NCBI GenBank assembly: GCA_030295235.1
Contig: AP026164.1
Location: 992,001-1,056,000 of the forward strand
Source: Fistulifera solaris
Lineage: Eukaryota; Bacillariophyta; Bacillariophyceae; Naviculales; Stauroneidaceae
DNA length: 64,000 bases
Direction of reading: 5' to 3'
In this document: in pieces, positions 11,753-22,515 of the stretch
Layout: every line of letters starts with the position of its first letter
How positions within the stretch are numbered: the first letter of the stretch is position 1
Notes under the pieces: model-generated
Database searches by the model: none
The model's input: only the letters and a program-made list of their open reading frames with translations
What the model was told of the DNA's origin: nothing
Program-made: the position numbers and the translations under genes

Positions 11753-12252
11753 ATGGAGGCAGCGGTGCAAGCGAGTGCCGTGGCATCTAAGAGAGTCGTC
11801 TTTGTGGGTGGATTGGCGGAAGCCGCGAATGTATCCTTACTGCGAGCCGCGATGATTCCGTTTGGGCCCATTGCGAGTGTTGATATGGTAAGTGAAAAAT
11901 AGAATTCCGATCTGTTTCACATCTTTATCAATTGAGACCAAAACTAATAATGTTCGCTTGATGACAGCCAATGGATTATGTGGAAGGCAAGCACAGAGGT
12001 TTTGGATTTGTCGAGTACGAGGATGCCGAAGATGCGGAAGAAGCCGTTTTCAACATGGACGGCGGCGAGCTTTTAGGAAAAACACTCAAAGTGAGTCTGG
12101 CCCAAGCCAATCAGCTACATAAACTCTCTGATGGTAAAACAGAAGCGATATGGAAATCAGACGAGTGGTTTCAAAAAAATGTGGCTGGCATTGATCAAGA
12201 CACTGAGTTTTCAAAGAATCAAGAAGATGCAAAGGCCCTGCTAGGTATATAG
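11753..12252 (+). CDS. RRM RNA-binding protein, cyclophilin E-like RRM without the isomerase domain
   Basis: Single RNA-recognition-motif protein of 139 residues. RNP2 is RVVFVGGLA and RNP1 is KHRGFGFVEY. The spacing and words (AAMIPFGPI, LLGKTLKVSLAQ) match the RRM of cyclophilin E (PPIE), a spliceosome-associated protein. The usual C-terminal cyclophilin domain is absent. The short tail (KLSDGKTEAIWKSDEWFQKN) recalls linker sequences of fungal and algal relatives. Exons are 11753-11887 and 11968-12252; the 80 bp intron has GTAAGT and ACAG ends and falls between codons. The RRM is certain; the PPIE relation is inference from resemblance. Confidence 0.88.
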
Positions 12253-12379
12253 CACGATAGATGCCTACACAAGATTATTTCAAGAGCCTGGCACTTGAAA
12301 ATTCTCTTAATTCGTCTGTTCATGATTAGCTTATTGTATTGCGTTCTTTGTTTGCTGTCCATCACTACATTTTGATCAT

Positions 12380-14315
12380 TTAGTCTCCATCATCCGTGTC
12401 GACCTCGTCTTCGTCTTCTTCTCCTCTGCAATTCTCAGCGATGACTTCGAATGTCGATACTGAAGAACGAATACTAGCACGTGAAGCGGTGCGTCTATCC
12501 GTTTTGACGTTCTCCATATCGCCGTCGTCTTCTAATTCCATGTCATGAACGTTGGACATGCTCGCGATATCAACGGAAGATCGTCTTCCATGAGACAATC
12601 GGTAGTTTGGGTCGTCTGTATGGACATCAGGAGTGTGACTTGCTTCATCTTCCGTATCACTAACAAAATCTTCCCACTCGTCTACGTCTTCATCATCGTC
12701 ATCTTCATTGGCGTACGTCGAATAGTCCATCTGCGGAGCAGTAACAAGACCTAAATTCATGCGCTGCTGAATCTCTTTCTCCGACAAAGTCGCCAGACTG
12801 ACAGAGTCACGGCGGTGGACATACTGATTTTTGTCTGAATGAAGTAACCGGATGATTAGCTTATGTACACCATATATCATTCCCCAATAATCAGAAAAGC
12901 TGTACTTACAAGCTGGACTTCGGTTGATAACCTGTAGCTGCTCGTTATCCACTAAAATACAACCCGCCATTGCGTCTTGACCCTGGTTGTGATCTTGACT
13001 TGTCGAGAAAACAGTAAAGACGCGGGCACCCTTCGAGACGGCAACCCCTCAGCATGAGCTTCGTGTGCTCGCATAATGTAAGAAAAATCCTGCTGCTGCA
13101 AAAAGTCAGTTACGGCTTTGTTACCAAAACAAATTGCCCCACCGCCTCGAAGGGAATCTCCGTATCCGGTCTCTGGGTTGACACTGCGAATCTCTTGTTC
13201 TTCCGAAGCAGGATCACTCCATATACCTGTAAATGTCGGTTTAAAAATATCAAACGCTTTAGAAAACAAAAGAACAGGATGAAAATGAGGATCCACTACT
13301 TACAATCGGATGCAACTTGTTGGTATTCGTCCTGCTCATGCTCATAAGGTGGATTGATTCCAGCTACCTTCGTGACAGTCAAAATGTCTTGTATGCGCGT
13401 TGTGTCACGAGATATCGGACGAGGAATACCACCATGAACACAAAAAATGTCTTGATCAATCACAGCAGCCAAGGGCAAGCGATCGAACACTTGGTTGCAG
13501 GCTTCCCAGATTCTGTATCCAATGTCATCCCCGAAGCGCTGCCGGCACTGCCAAATGAACGCACGTTCTCCGTAATGCTCTTCCCAGCCGTTGACATCAC
13601 GCGTTTCGTGATTACCTCGCAAGAGAAACACTTTGTGAGGAAGACAGACCTTCATCGCAAGCAAATATGCTACAGTCTCCAAGCAAGACAAACCACGGTC
13701 GACGTAGTCGCCTAGGAACAAAAAATTCCCAGCCGTGAGACTCATTCCAAGACGCCAAATATTGTCTGAGAAAAAGTGCAAATCTTCCAGATTTCCGTGA
13801 ATATCACCGAAGACGTAGACAGGTGACTGAATAAAGACAACTCTCGGTTCGCGCTCAAAGACATGTCGAGCCTTGCTCGCAACCTTCAGCAAGTCTTTAC
13901 AGAATACGGATGAATTAAGATACTCCATGTGTTGGGAGGGATTACTGAACATTTCAAGAATTCTCTGAACACTTGGGTGATCCTGGTAAGGTTTTGACGA
14001 TTGTTGCATTGCTGCGATGGAGTCCAAAACTTGACGAGTAGCAATACTGGCCGTCCGACCCATTCGTTGTTTTTGTGCGGTCACCATGCTTCGCTTAGCG
14101 CCCGTTCCATTCTTGACTTCACGCACATTAAACTGATGAGGACTCAAGTTTTGATATCGACGACGCTTATCGGCGCTCTGGCCACCACCGGAATTTGCTT
14201 CCAAGGATTCCTGTAGCTGCTTCGAGAGACTTTTAACCCGCTGTCGCAATGTCTCAATTTCGAGCTCTTGCTCTTGCAGACGGAGCTGCGCTTCAGCCGC
14301 TTGAGCAGAGTTCAT
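12380..14315 (-). CDS. PPP-family serine/threonine protein phosphatase, one frame break
   Basis: Metal-dependent Ser/Thr phosphatase. The catalytic motifs are complete: GDIHGN (about 170), GDYVDRG (about 200), RGNHE (about 230), HGGIPR (about 292) and a C-terminal ARVFTVFS strand. A coiled coil (about residues 5-60) precedes the catalytic domain. A long acidic, Ser-rich tail follows it, with [14 protein letters not shown] and RRSSVD-type kinase sites. Exons are 13304-14315, 12910-13226 and 12380-12834; introns are 77 and 75 bp, GT-AG. The frame is lost at CCCC 13045-13048 inside the conserved core. One extra base gives 594 residues. ATG 14313-14315 is the start; the longer upstream frame has only TTG. 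The extended N and C termini are not typical of PP1 or PP2A. Confidence 0.92.
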
Positions 14316-15224
14316 TATTGCGCCGCCCGTATTGAACACGAATTCGAATAGCAAATGAGAGAAATTGTAAAGTGAACGACAAACACTATTACCACATCAT
14401 AGTAGTAGCTTCGCAGTAATGGTCCATGGTTGGTGTTCAGGTGTGGCGTGTGGCGACACCTTCCAATTCTGAATTTTACTCAGTGTCATTGCCCACTAAA
14501 TTTTTCTCACTCACCAAAAGGACGCTATACAGAAAAATAGTTTTTTAACGAGTGTATACCGGGCAACTTTGACTATCCGTTTTAAAGTAGTAAGAAGGCT
14601 CAGTTAATACCAGCACGGAACGTTGGCCATACAAAAGTCGAATGATCTAGGGTTGGCAAGGGCTTGTGCTAGGGTGGGTTGGCAAGGCTTGTGCTAGGGC
14701 TGGCCATAGACGGCTAGGACTGGCTAGGGTTAATAAAGTCGGGTCGAATAGGTTGGCCAACGGCTGTCAGGAATCAGGTCCATGTCATCCTGTTCTTGTA
14801 ACGATGTCAATGATCCGATACGTTTGTTTGGAGTCTTGGACAAGCTATATATAGGAAGTTCGAAGTGGAAGGAATCATGAATCATAAACATCCTACAAGT
14901 TGTCGGTTGTGGTGCTATGCTGCGACAGCAAATACAAATTAAAAACTGCAAATTTTAGCAGTCGGTAACCTTGAGCGTTCAACTGAAAAACCAATCTCTT
15001 GTTCTTAATTTCATAATTGGCCAAGAAGCAAGTCAGCATTTTCCAAACTGCGACCCAAGAATCACACTGACGAGCTTCAATCTTCTTTGCCCAAGAACGG
15101 ACATGACAACAAATAAACAAGGACAGCTTTCAAATGCACGCCATCCCATTGACGAAAGCTGCGCAGAAAAACGCTTTGAATTACTATAAAGCAAGACATT
15201 GGCTTGTAAGGAAGCTGTTCTAGT
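14316..15224. other. Intergenic region with a short imperfect duplication
   Basis: About 900 bp between divergent or convergent neighbours. Two imperfect copies of GGTTGGCAAGGCTTGTGCTA occur side by side at about 14650-14700, with further GGCTAGG variants to about 14730. No gene or RNA could be supported. Confidence 0.5.
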
Positions 15225-15434
15225 TTAGATGGTGATTCTTTGCAAACCAGGTGGGAGACTTTGCGTCAACTTTTCGGCCTTCTCGCCATCGGTAACGACA
15301 AGTGTGTACAAGTTTCGCGAGCATCGAATCTTAAATTTGGTTTGAGTAGGTCTTTTGCGGATTTTCACAAGCTTGGCATCCGCTCGGCGAGCCTTTTGCA
15401 GGAAATCGCGAATGTCTGTAATTTGCTTCGGCAT
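15225..15434 (-). CDS. RPL38: 60S ribosomal protein eL38
   Basis: Small cytosolic large-subunit ribosomal protein of 69 residues, the normal family length. It begins [12 protein letters not shown], continues with [13 protein letters not shown] and the conserved core [15 protein letters not shown], and ends [14 protein letters not shown], all hallmarks of eL38. The single exon begins at ATG 15432-15434. The neighbouring plus-strand gene starts about 575 bp away. Confidence 0.97.
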   Translation of the reverse strand: MPKQITDIRDFLQKARRADAKLVKIRKRPTQTKFKIRCSRNLYTLVVTDGEKAEKLTQSLPPGLQRITI

Positions 15435-15602
15435 GGTATATAAAATTCAGTCTTCAGTACAGAGAAAACGAGCAGCGGATGTTAGACCAGTGATAAAAAA
15501 TCTAATTGCAACGTGATGAAGAAAGTCTTGCGAAACGACAAGAATGTGAGAAGCTCAAATGCTTGAAATGAAGTGAACCCGATGAAAATTTTGGTTGCCA
15601 AT

Positions 15603-15818
15603 CTATTCCGTGCCAGCTGATCGTCTCAATTTCTTCTCCTTTTCAACAAACGAACGTGCGTTCTTGCGAAATATAGTCTTTAGAAAAGCTTTCTTCCACA
15701 TACCTTGATCAAGATGATAAAGATGCAAACGAGGCAGTCGATCGGGACGATTTCCGTCCGGACGGAGAGAGCATTGCGGAAACGAAGTAAAGCGGTAACG
15801 TGGTAAACCATCTCGCAT
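15603..15818 (-). CDS. Small basic hypothetical protein
   Basis: A 71-residue frame with ATG (15816-15818), rich in R, K and aromatic residues (GLPRYRFTSFPQCSLRP, then MWKKAFLKTIFRKNARSF). No family recognised. Its composition and size would suit a small mitochondrial or ribosomal protein, but that is a guess. It lies between eL38 and the ketopantoate-reductase-like gene, with a TGACGTCA palindrome 76 bp upstream of its start. It may be real because no other gene occupies the 170 bp on either side. Confidence 0.35.
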   Translation of the reverse strand: MRDGLPRYRFTSFPQCSLRPDGNRPDRLPRLHLYHLDQGMWKKAFLKTIFRKNARSFVEKEKKLRRSAGTE

Positions 15819-15893
15819 AGAGTTACGGGTTAATTTCGAGGTTTCCGTCGATTGCTTGACGGGTGGACGGCGGACGAGACTTTTCCTCTATAG

Positions 15894-15901
15894 TGACGTC
15901 A
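15894..15901. promoter_or_regulatory. TGACGTCA (CRE-type) palindrome
   Basis: A perfect 8-base bZIP-type palindrome in the 190 bp divergent space between the small gene ending its promoter side at 15818 and the gene starting at 16009. The core is the one used in diatom CO2/cAMP-responsive promoters. Its role here is not shown. Confidence 0.4.
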
Positions 15902-16008
15902 TTCGCAACAAAACTCGTCCGTTCGCGTTTTTGACGACTTTATTGATCATTGACCTCCCCTTTCCCATTGCTATTTTCGACGATCTTTATTGACAAAGGC
16001 GGTCAACC

Positions 16009-17072
16009 ATGAAGTCCTTCATTCCCTGTCTTCTTTTCGCAAATACCTTAACGCAAGCGTGGGTGTCAGACAAATCGGTAGGGTCGATTACGCGTTCCTA
16101 TAAGTTCGCGCTGAGTGCATCCCGAGCTGCCTCCAAGAACCAGAACAAGCAACATTGGTTGCAACAACGAGGACTTGGTGCCGAATCGACGATAAATTCC
16201 AGCATGGGCCGGGCCGATATTATAGGCGCTGGTCGCATCGGTTCACTGTTAGCCGAAGCGGGTGATTGCGTTTTGTTGGGCAGGGAAACAAAATCGACCC
16301 GAATGGATCCGGTCCGATCTTAATCGCTACGCGGAATGACGCTTTGGACAGCATTGTCGATAACTGTCCCGAAAATCGCAAGAAAGATCTTGTGTTCTTG
16401 CAGAATGGGTACCTGGATGATTTCTTGACTTCCAAGGGATTGATCGATAATACACAGGCTTTGCTTTACTTCTCTGTGACAGCAAAGGGGGTAGAGCCTG
16501 TCGATGGTGTAACGACCGTTAACCCTGAAGGTCTTACTGCCGTCACTGGTCTACACAGCAAAGCCTTTGCGGATCGCCCTAGCGTCGCTGAATCTGAAAT
16601 GCAATGTCGTTACACCTGAGCAATACCGACCGGCCATGTTCGGAAAAGCTGATGTAAGTATCGTTGTGCCGCACCAAGATAGATAGATTTTGCATCAGTA
16701 ACCCTCACCGTTCTCGCGTAGCTGGATCTCCACATACATGCTAGTTGGTACAGCCAAAGAGTGTTCGCCGGTGGGCCAAGCGGGCAGCGAACATGGAGAT
16801 CTCATCAAGCAACTAATCAACGAACTTGTGGTCGCCGTCAGCAACAAAGAAGGAATTGCCTTTCCGAAGGCACTTTAGAACGTTTGGCTGCTTACACAGA
16901 TGTGGTAGCCGATTTTCCGTGCGGCGTGAAGGAGTTCGAGTGGCGTAATCAACATTTTTATAGGCTTGGTGATGAAGCCTGTCCTATTCACAACGGATTG
17001 TTGAGAGAATGTGGAAAACGGCAAGCTAAGCTTTCAATTAACATGAGGTTTTCGAAATTCTTAGCATTATAA
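16009..17072 (+). pseudogene. Plastid-targeted ketopantoate-reductase-like gene with several frame breaks
   Basis: Rossmann-fold NAD(P)-dependent reductase of the ketopantoate reductase (ApbA/PanE) type. It begins with a signal peptide (MKSFIPCLLFANTLTQA) followed by W, as in diatom plastid presequences. The nucleotide-binding motif IIGAGRIGSLLAEAG, TRNDAL, FLQNGYLDDFL, a FGKAD segment and WISTYMLVGTAKEC follow in order, but in different frames. The frame is lost near GGG 16283-16285, near CCC 16578-16580, near GG 16869-16870, and probably again at the second exon start. An intron runs from 16654 (GTAAGT) to about 16722. These breaks sit in very short runs, unlike the homopolymer breaks elsewhere, so real decay is plausible; sequencing error cannot be excluded. 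Confidence 0.6.
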
Positions 17073-17972
17073 GCGATGATACTTTGTGAGCGATCGACGG
17101 AGTAGTTTTTCGTCTCGAGATCCATCTTATTGTGCTTTTCTGATACTCCCAAACTTAATGTGTCCTGCCGTTCAAGCACTTAGGTAACTACATACTTTTA
17201 TCGTGTGGGTAAATAATCAAACATCCAGCAATGCCCATCATCGTTTGAAAGAGTCGACTAGAGGTTCAACTTCAATGGGCCAAATACATATTGTATAGAC
17301 ATAAGCAACTCAACTCCTCTGAAAAGTTAGATGTGAACGTTGTCGAACGACCCTGTTGATAGGTGTCATGTCATTGGGATTTTACGTGCAAAATCAGGCA
17401 CATGTGCAGCGATACACCTGGAAAGATAGGTTTGCAAGTTCCGGCAACTAGGCACAAGTTCTCTCATGCTTTTGTGCTGTTGCTGAAAGAGTATTCCAGA
17501 ACAACTAGAAACAACCTGTCTCAAGGATGGTCCAAACGCGATCGCGACTTTTTCGTAGACTTGGCTCGCGTGAGACGATATCTAATCCATTTCTGAGTCC
17601 CAATCAGAATATGTCAAAAGAATGATGATATTACCTTCAAATGTTGACTGTAAAACATCGCAGAAAACAATGCAACTGAAAACTTTTGACTTCAGTTCTT
17701 TGCAAGCTGTAATGTAATTGATCAGATTGATGAAAGAATGCAATTGGTCATCGATGATACGCTCGGGAGAAGATGCCACGAAACACGAATTGGGTCAGTC
17801 CTATTATAATAGGAATAACTCACATAGTGAAACTAATTTTCATACAGCGACTTCGCCGAAGTTTCCTGTGTTTTCTACCAGTATTGCTATCATGACTGCA
17901 AGGAAATTGGAGAAGAAGATCGTTTATTCTTTCCAAAGAGTCGCTAGCGCAATGGCACGGAATGAAGGTGGT
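17073..17972. other. Intergenic region
   Basis: About 900 bp after the broken reductase gene. I find no supported coding frame. It leads into the box-B-like repeat block. Confidence 0.45.
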
Positions 17973-18091
17973 GTTAAAATACTAACGTACTGTGGAATCG
18001 AACCACAGAGCCATCCCAATCACGTCGTATTTCTACCCTGATCCATGATATATAAGCCACTCTGATTGACGTCCAGACCCTCAATCTGACA
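17973..18091. repeat. Box-B-like repeat, copy A (119 bp)
   Basis: A 119 bp unit that recurs identically at 18413-18531 and as a shorter form at 18250-18314. On the minus strand it contains GGTTCGATTCC, a perfect match to the RNA polymerase III box B, inside a T-arm-like hairpin (TGTGG TTCGATT CCACA). No complete tRNA cloverleaf can be folded around it: the 7-bp acceptor stem has no partner. Confidence 0.7.
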
Positions 18092-18147
18092 TCCTCCCTG
18101 GCCTTACACTATCATGATCCGTACTGTTTTTGCCCTTCAGCCTCGTC

Positions 18148-18222
18148 CACTTGAGACCGCCTTCCAGCCCTGTTCTTTTATCCTCCCGGCTTCTCAGGAG
18201 TCGGCAACAAACGCACTCAGCG
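18148..18222. repeat. 75 bp spacer repeat, copy 1
   Basis: Begins CACTTGAGACCGCC and ends ACTCAGCG; repeated at 18314-18388 with a single base difference. It separates the box-B-like units. Confidence 0.75.
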
Positions 18223-18249
18223 AGATTGAGATAACGTTACCAGTACCAT

Positions 18250-18314
18250 GTTAAAATACTAACGTACTGTGGAATCGAACCACAGAGCCATCCCAATCAC
18301 GTCGTATTTCTACC
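18250..18314. repeat. Box-B-like repeat, copy B (short form)
   Basis: The first 65 bp of the unit seen at 17973 and 18413, then directly followed by the second 75 bp spacer repeat. The box B core and hairpin are retained. Confidence 0.7.
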
Positions 18315-18388
18315 ACTTGAGACCGCCTTCCAGCCCTATTCTTTTATCCTCCCGGCTTCTCAGGAGTCGGCAACAAACGCACTCAGCG
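18314..18388. repeat. 75 bp spacer repeat, copy 2
   Basis: Same as 18148-18222 apart from one base. It is followed by GGGTTCGAACCC (18387-18398), a palindromic second box-B-like core that is missing after copy 1. Confidence 0.75.
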
Positions 18389-18412
18389 GGTTCGAACCCT
18401 GCACGTTACCAT

Positions 18413-18531
18413 GTTAAAATACTAACGTACTGTGGAATCGAACCACAGAGCCATCCCAATCACGTCGTATTTCTACCCTGATCCATGATATATAAGCCAC
18501 TCTGATTGACGTCCAGACCCTCAATCTGACA
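18413..18531. repeat. Box-B-like repeat, copy C (119 bp)
   Basis: Identical to copy A over its full 119 bp by eye, so the duplication is recent. Confidence 0.75.
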
Positions 18532-18604
18532 AGGTGGTACCCTTGTAAACAATTGGCCGACGTATCCTTTGTATTTTGGGCAGATAAACACGGTCTGACT
18601 TCAA

Positions 18605-18644
18605 GAAATTAGGAATAAACACTAAAATATTTATTCCTAATTTC
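18605..18644. repeat. Perfect 15-bp inverted repeat (hairpin)
   Basis: GAAATTAGGAATAAA at 18605-18619 and its exact reverse complement at 18630-18644 with a 10-base loop. The right arm runs into a longer sequence that recurs inverted at 25549-25602. Confidence 0.75.
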
Positions 18645-18688
18645 ATAAAGACAGAATGTAATTCTGACATTCGACTGAATTTTCCATT
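18635..18688 (+). repeat. Dispersed repeat, copy 1
   Basis: About 54 bp (around CAGAATGTAATTCTGACATT) that matches the reverse complement of 25549-25602 with a few differences and weaker similarity beyond. Probably a remnant of an interspersed element. Confidence 0.6.
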
Positions 18689-19345
18689 TATTGTTTTACT
18701 TTCAAAAAAAAACTATGAGGTACCGGTACCGTACCTGGTACCAAGGTCGCAGTGAACTTGACAAATGTCGTAGAGGACCTACGGACAGACTGGACCCTCT
18801 TTGAAACTCGTGATCTAATGATTTCAAAACATTCTCCGGGACTAAACACATAGGCACATGGCACATTTAACTGCTTTAGTCAAATAAGGTATTCCTGTTG
18901 ACGGGCTGACGTTTTCATTCAGACATTTCGACCTACAAATTGTTAGAGTGTGGAAACGCACTTGATGGGCTTGGCGTTGGCGGCGCTCGGCGTTCGCGAT
19001 CGGCGTGATAAGCTGCTCTTCAACGTCATCCAATCCAGCATCGCTCGACACCGCGAAGAAGGACGAGGACGAGGACGAGGACGACGACGACGACGAGCAT
19101 TCACCTTCAAGAAATGCTTCAAATTGCATAAAGAAAAGAGGCTACACGTGTTCGATCTAGCAACTGAAGGGACGCAGGATACATACCAGAGGTTCCTTCG
19201 TTTCATTCCGACTCGAGCACACAGTCTGGTTTAGGAAGAATTGCTATTTAACTGCATACTATTTTACAGTCCATCAACCCAAGCGGTCCTTTCAGTTTTC
19301 TGATTCTGATTACGGCGTATAAAGGAATCTTTAAAGCCCTCAATC

Positions 19346-20806
19346 ATGCAACTGAAAATATTCCCGTTTCTTTTAATAACGGTGGTTACAGCTTGGCAAT
19401 CTCAAGTTCCGTATACACGCCACTTCACTCTCCTGCAATCACTGGCTACACCCAACAACGACATTAATGAAGAAATACAATCAGGTCGCCTACTCGAAGG
19501 AGGAGCCGTGATTGATTTCAGTTCGGTGAAGGCTAGTTCAAAAGCTGAGGCTGCCCTCGCTAAAGCAAGAGAAGCCTTGACTGGAAAACCACCGTTGGCG
19601 CATTCCACTATTTTAGGCATCAACGACGATGTTGTACGGGAAGTCGGTCATCCGCTGGGGCAATTTGCCAGTCAAGAAGATATACAGTCCTGCGCCGCTT
19701 ATTTAAGGTCCATCGCTCCCAAAGACTTGTTTGTGAAACGGAATAATGCATCATCAGAACCGTCATTCACAAGTGAGCAAATCGCAGAATTCCAGACCTT
19801 ATTGTCGAAAGCTTTTGAAGAAGCCGGGGAAGTTACAAGTGCGTTTGCCAAAACATTCTATTTAGGAACTAAAGTAATGGGTAGTGAAGCCCAGCGAGCA
19901 ATTTGGGCTGTCTACGTATGGTGTCGACGAACGGATGAAATTGTTGATGCACCTAGGGAGAACAACGAAGACATGCTGCACGATTTGTCACTGTGGGAGC
20001 TGCGGCTGGAGAATCTATGGAAGTATGGTGAAGTGGTCGATGTCTACGACTTGTGTCTATTGGATAGTTTGGTGCGGTATCCCAATCTTGATATAACGCC
20101 GTTCCTTGATATGATTCGAGGAATGCTAATGGATGTCCCAGGTCTCGGTCAAGACCGTTACGAAAAGTTTGACGAGTTGCATTTGTACTGCTACCGAGTA
20201 GCTGGAACTGTCGGCTTGATGAGTCTTCCAATCTTTGGATGTGCCCCTGATTACAATGATGAAGTAGCAAGGTACGTGATTGAGCGGAGCGATGCCCAAC
20301 CGTATTGATGTACGTGGACCATCTAACACTCCACGAATCGCAGAGAACCGGCCCTTTCGCTGGGTGTCGCTTTTCAACTTACAAACATTCTTCGTGATGT
20401 CGGTGAAGACGCCGTGCAACGTAAGCGTGTTTACTTGCCTCAGGAAGATTTAAAACGATTTGGGGTGACAGAGGAACAAATTATGGCGCAGCGAGTCGAC
20501 GAAAATTACATTGAGTTAATGAAGTTTCAAATAGCCCGCGCGCGTAAGTATTATGAAAGAGCTCGACGGGGAGTTTTTATGTTGGCCGAAGAGAGCCGTT
20601 TACCGGTACAAGTCTCAATAGACGCCTACGGCAAGATCCTGGACAAGATCGAGGAAAACGGTTACGATTCACTTACTAAACGTGCTTACGTCGATAAATG
20701 GGAAAAGCTATCCATTGTGCCATTATCGTGGTATCGAACTCTTGATGTTTCAAGAACATGGCCTTTGCCAGGTGATAAACCTGTGCATTCGCTGGCGGAA
20801 GTTTGA
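19346..20806 (+). CDS. PSY: Phytoene synthase (plastid carotenoid synthesis)
   Basis: Joins two geranylgeranyl diphosphates to make phytoene, the committed carotenoid step, in the plastid. The N terminus is a signal peptide (MQLKIFPFLLITVVTA) followed by WQSQVP, a diatom plastid-entry site. The squalene/phytoene synthase core has both Asp-rich motifs: DEIVD (about residue 197) and DVGED (about 327). The conserved YCYRVAGTVGLM and FQLTNILRD are also present, together with the C-terminal RARKYYERARRG. Exons are 19346-20271 and 20344-20806; the 72 bp intron (GTACGT...GCAG) splits an Arg codon. The predicted precursor has 462 residues, with a longer N-terminal region than plant enzymes. DXS, the first step of the precursor pathway, lies 35 kb away in this window. 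Confidence 0.96.
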
Positions 20807-21313
20807 AGTGTCGCCGGGGTCAACAGTCAGGCGGCACGCAGTTGACATCTTCAACGATTTCTAGCCGATGATGGCATTTACAAATAATGATCTTAACGAA
20901 ACGTATAAAGCATTCCTTCAATAATCATACAAATCATTCTATCATTATCTAAGCACAGAAACTGAAGCGCATAGTTGTTCAAACACTAAAAGCAAGGACC
21001 CAGTGGAAGCCAACAAGTAAGTCAATATGCTGCGCAACACGGATAGGTCTTCTAGTCACAAAGAAACGAGGTCGAACTTGTCTCGGTTTCGAGATTAAAT
21101 TGCGACTCCTTTCTACACTGTTGTCATGCAAGATGAGGCCCGGCTAAAGCGACAAACCAGCGAAACGTTTTGCGAAGATCAGCACGCGAGGAAAGCTCAC
21201 GTATCGTCTAGCACGACCATTCGGCAGTACCAACATCCAGTGTGGATAATGCTGCAAGCAAGACGTTGGAAACCGGTCATTATTTTGTCTATCCGATCTA
21301 GCCACATACATCC
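20807..21313. other. Intergenic region
   Basis: About 500 bp between the 3' ends of the phytoene synthase and FKBP genes. No gene, repeat or RNA could be supported. Confidence 0.5.
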
Positions 21314-21776
21314 TCACAACGACTCGTCGCCATTAACCTTCAACAACTCAATCCGGTACATCAAAGTGGCATCTGGTGGTATCCGTGGTGGAAAGCCAAC
21401 TGCACCGTAAGCGTAAAGCGGGGGTATCGTTACCTCAGCGATGGTTCCGACGGACATTTTCGTAAGGGCAACATCCCACCCTGCGACCACTTGTCCTTCT
21501 CCGACCCGAAACTGGAAGGGCAACTTTCGATCGTAAGAACTATCAATCTTCGTTCCGTCCTCTAGAAAAGCTTCAAAGTGAACCTTGGAAATAATGAATG
21601 CCTTCAGTGAGAGTATGGGGAATGTAATTAAAAATGCAGAATTGGGGTCGATCTGACATCTGACCTACCAAACACCTGTCTCCAACTTGGGCAAAAGTCT
21701 TTTCATCCCCTTTCTTAGCAGTTCGTAGCAGTACTCCAGGACCTTGAAGTCTTGCTGGTATATGTGAGTTGTTCAT
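21314..21776 (-). CDS. FKBP-type peptidyl-prolyl isomerase
   Basis: Single-domain prolyl isomerase of the FK506-binding family, 125 residues. Conserved positions include VHFEAFLEDGTKIDSSYDR, PFQFRVGEGQVVAGWDVAL, the hydrophobic pocket IPPLYAYGA and the ending ATLMYRIELLKV. There is no signal peptide, so it is probably cytosolic. Exons are 21669-21776 and 21314-21583; the 85 bp intron (GTAGGT...CAAG) falls between codons. The start ATG is 21774-21776. Confidence 0.93.
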
Positions 21777-22515
21777 TGCGCGACATCTCCTAACGGCACG
21801 TAGAAAATAGAGCTGATTTTGATGATGATGATGTTCACAAATGCATCATTGCAAACAATGCAACAATAACGCCACGAGTGCCGGGACTGAACATCTTTCA
21901 GTCGTCCCAGATATTTTCCATCATCGATTTGTCGGGTATGTTTGGCTGCAATACCATCCAACCTTGAATCTAATTAGCATTCATAAACGATGTTAACAAA
22001 TGCACGGAAAAACTAAGGTAATGACGAGAGAACAAACATCCTTCGCACCTAACACTGGAGTAATAAGTAGACTTGAATGGGAGGAAGCATCGTATCAAGT
22101 CAGCTGGTACCGAGGTCATTGACATTAGTCGTGCGTGGCCGATGCTCTCAATCCGAAGCCCTTTATAGTTTGCAAGTTGCTGAAAAATCGCACGTTATCA
22201 CCCCAATTTGACCATCTACAGTTCGACCAAGTTGGCCGTTTGTATTTTCAGAGATTGGACACCTCTTCAGTCCATCAAACGGTAAACAAGTAAAGAGCTA
22301 CATAACTGTTTTTCTATTCTACCTTGACTCCTCTGGTACGGTAGCGGTTTCATGCTCTGTCACAATCCGGGACTGAAATTGGATTGAGTCGTCGTCGGTC
22401 GAATCAATCGATCGTCTTGCATTTTTGAAACACAACAAGACACAAGGTTGTATTCCTTGCTTTTAATGAATAACTCAATTGCATTTTCTTTAAACTTGAA
22501 TCTCCTTTATCAGTC
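21777..22515. other. Divergent intergenic region
   Basis: About 740 bp between the FKBP (minus) and PC4 (plus) starts. I see no gene or clear regulatory element. Confidence 0.45.

Noticed and set aside
14650-14730. Telomere-like or satellite repeat (GGGTTGGCAAGG units)
   Set aside because: Only two imperfect copies and no longer array; a local duplication.
17718-18481. Short frames translating to GIEPQSHPNHVVFLP repeats
   Set aside because: They run through the duplicated box-B-like elements; the same peptide recurs only because the DNA is duplicated, and no start or splice context supports coding.
17973-18531. tRNA genes at the GGTTCGAATCC-type cores
   Set aside because: T-arm-like hairpins exist, but no matching 7-bp acceptor stem or D and anticodon arms can be placed on either strand.
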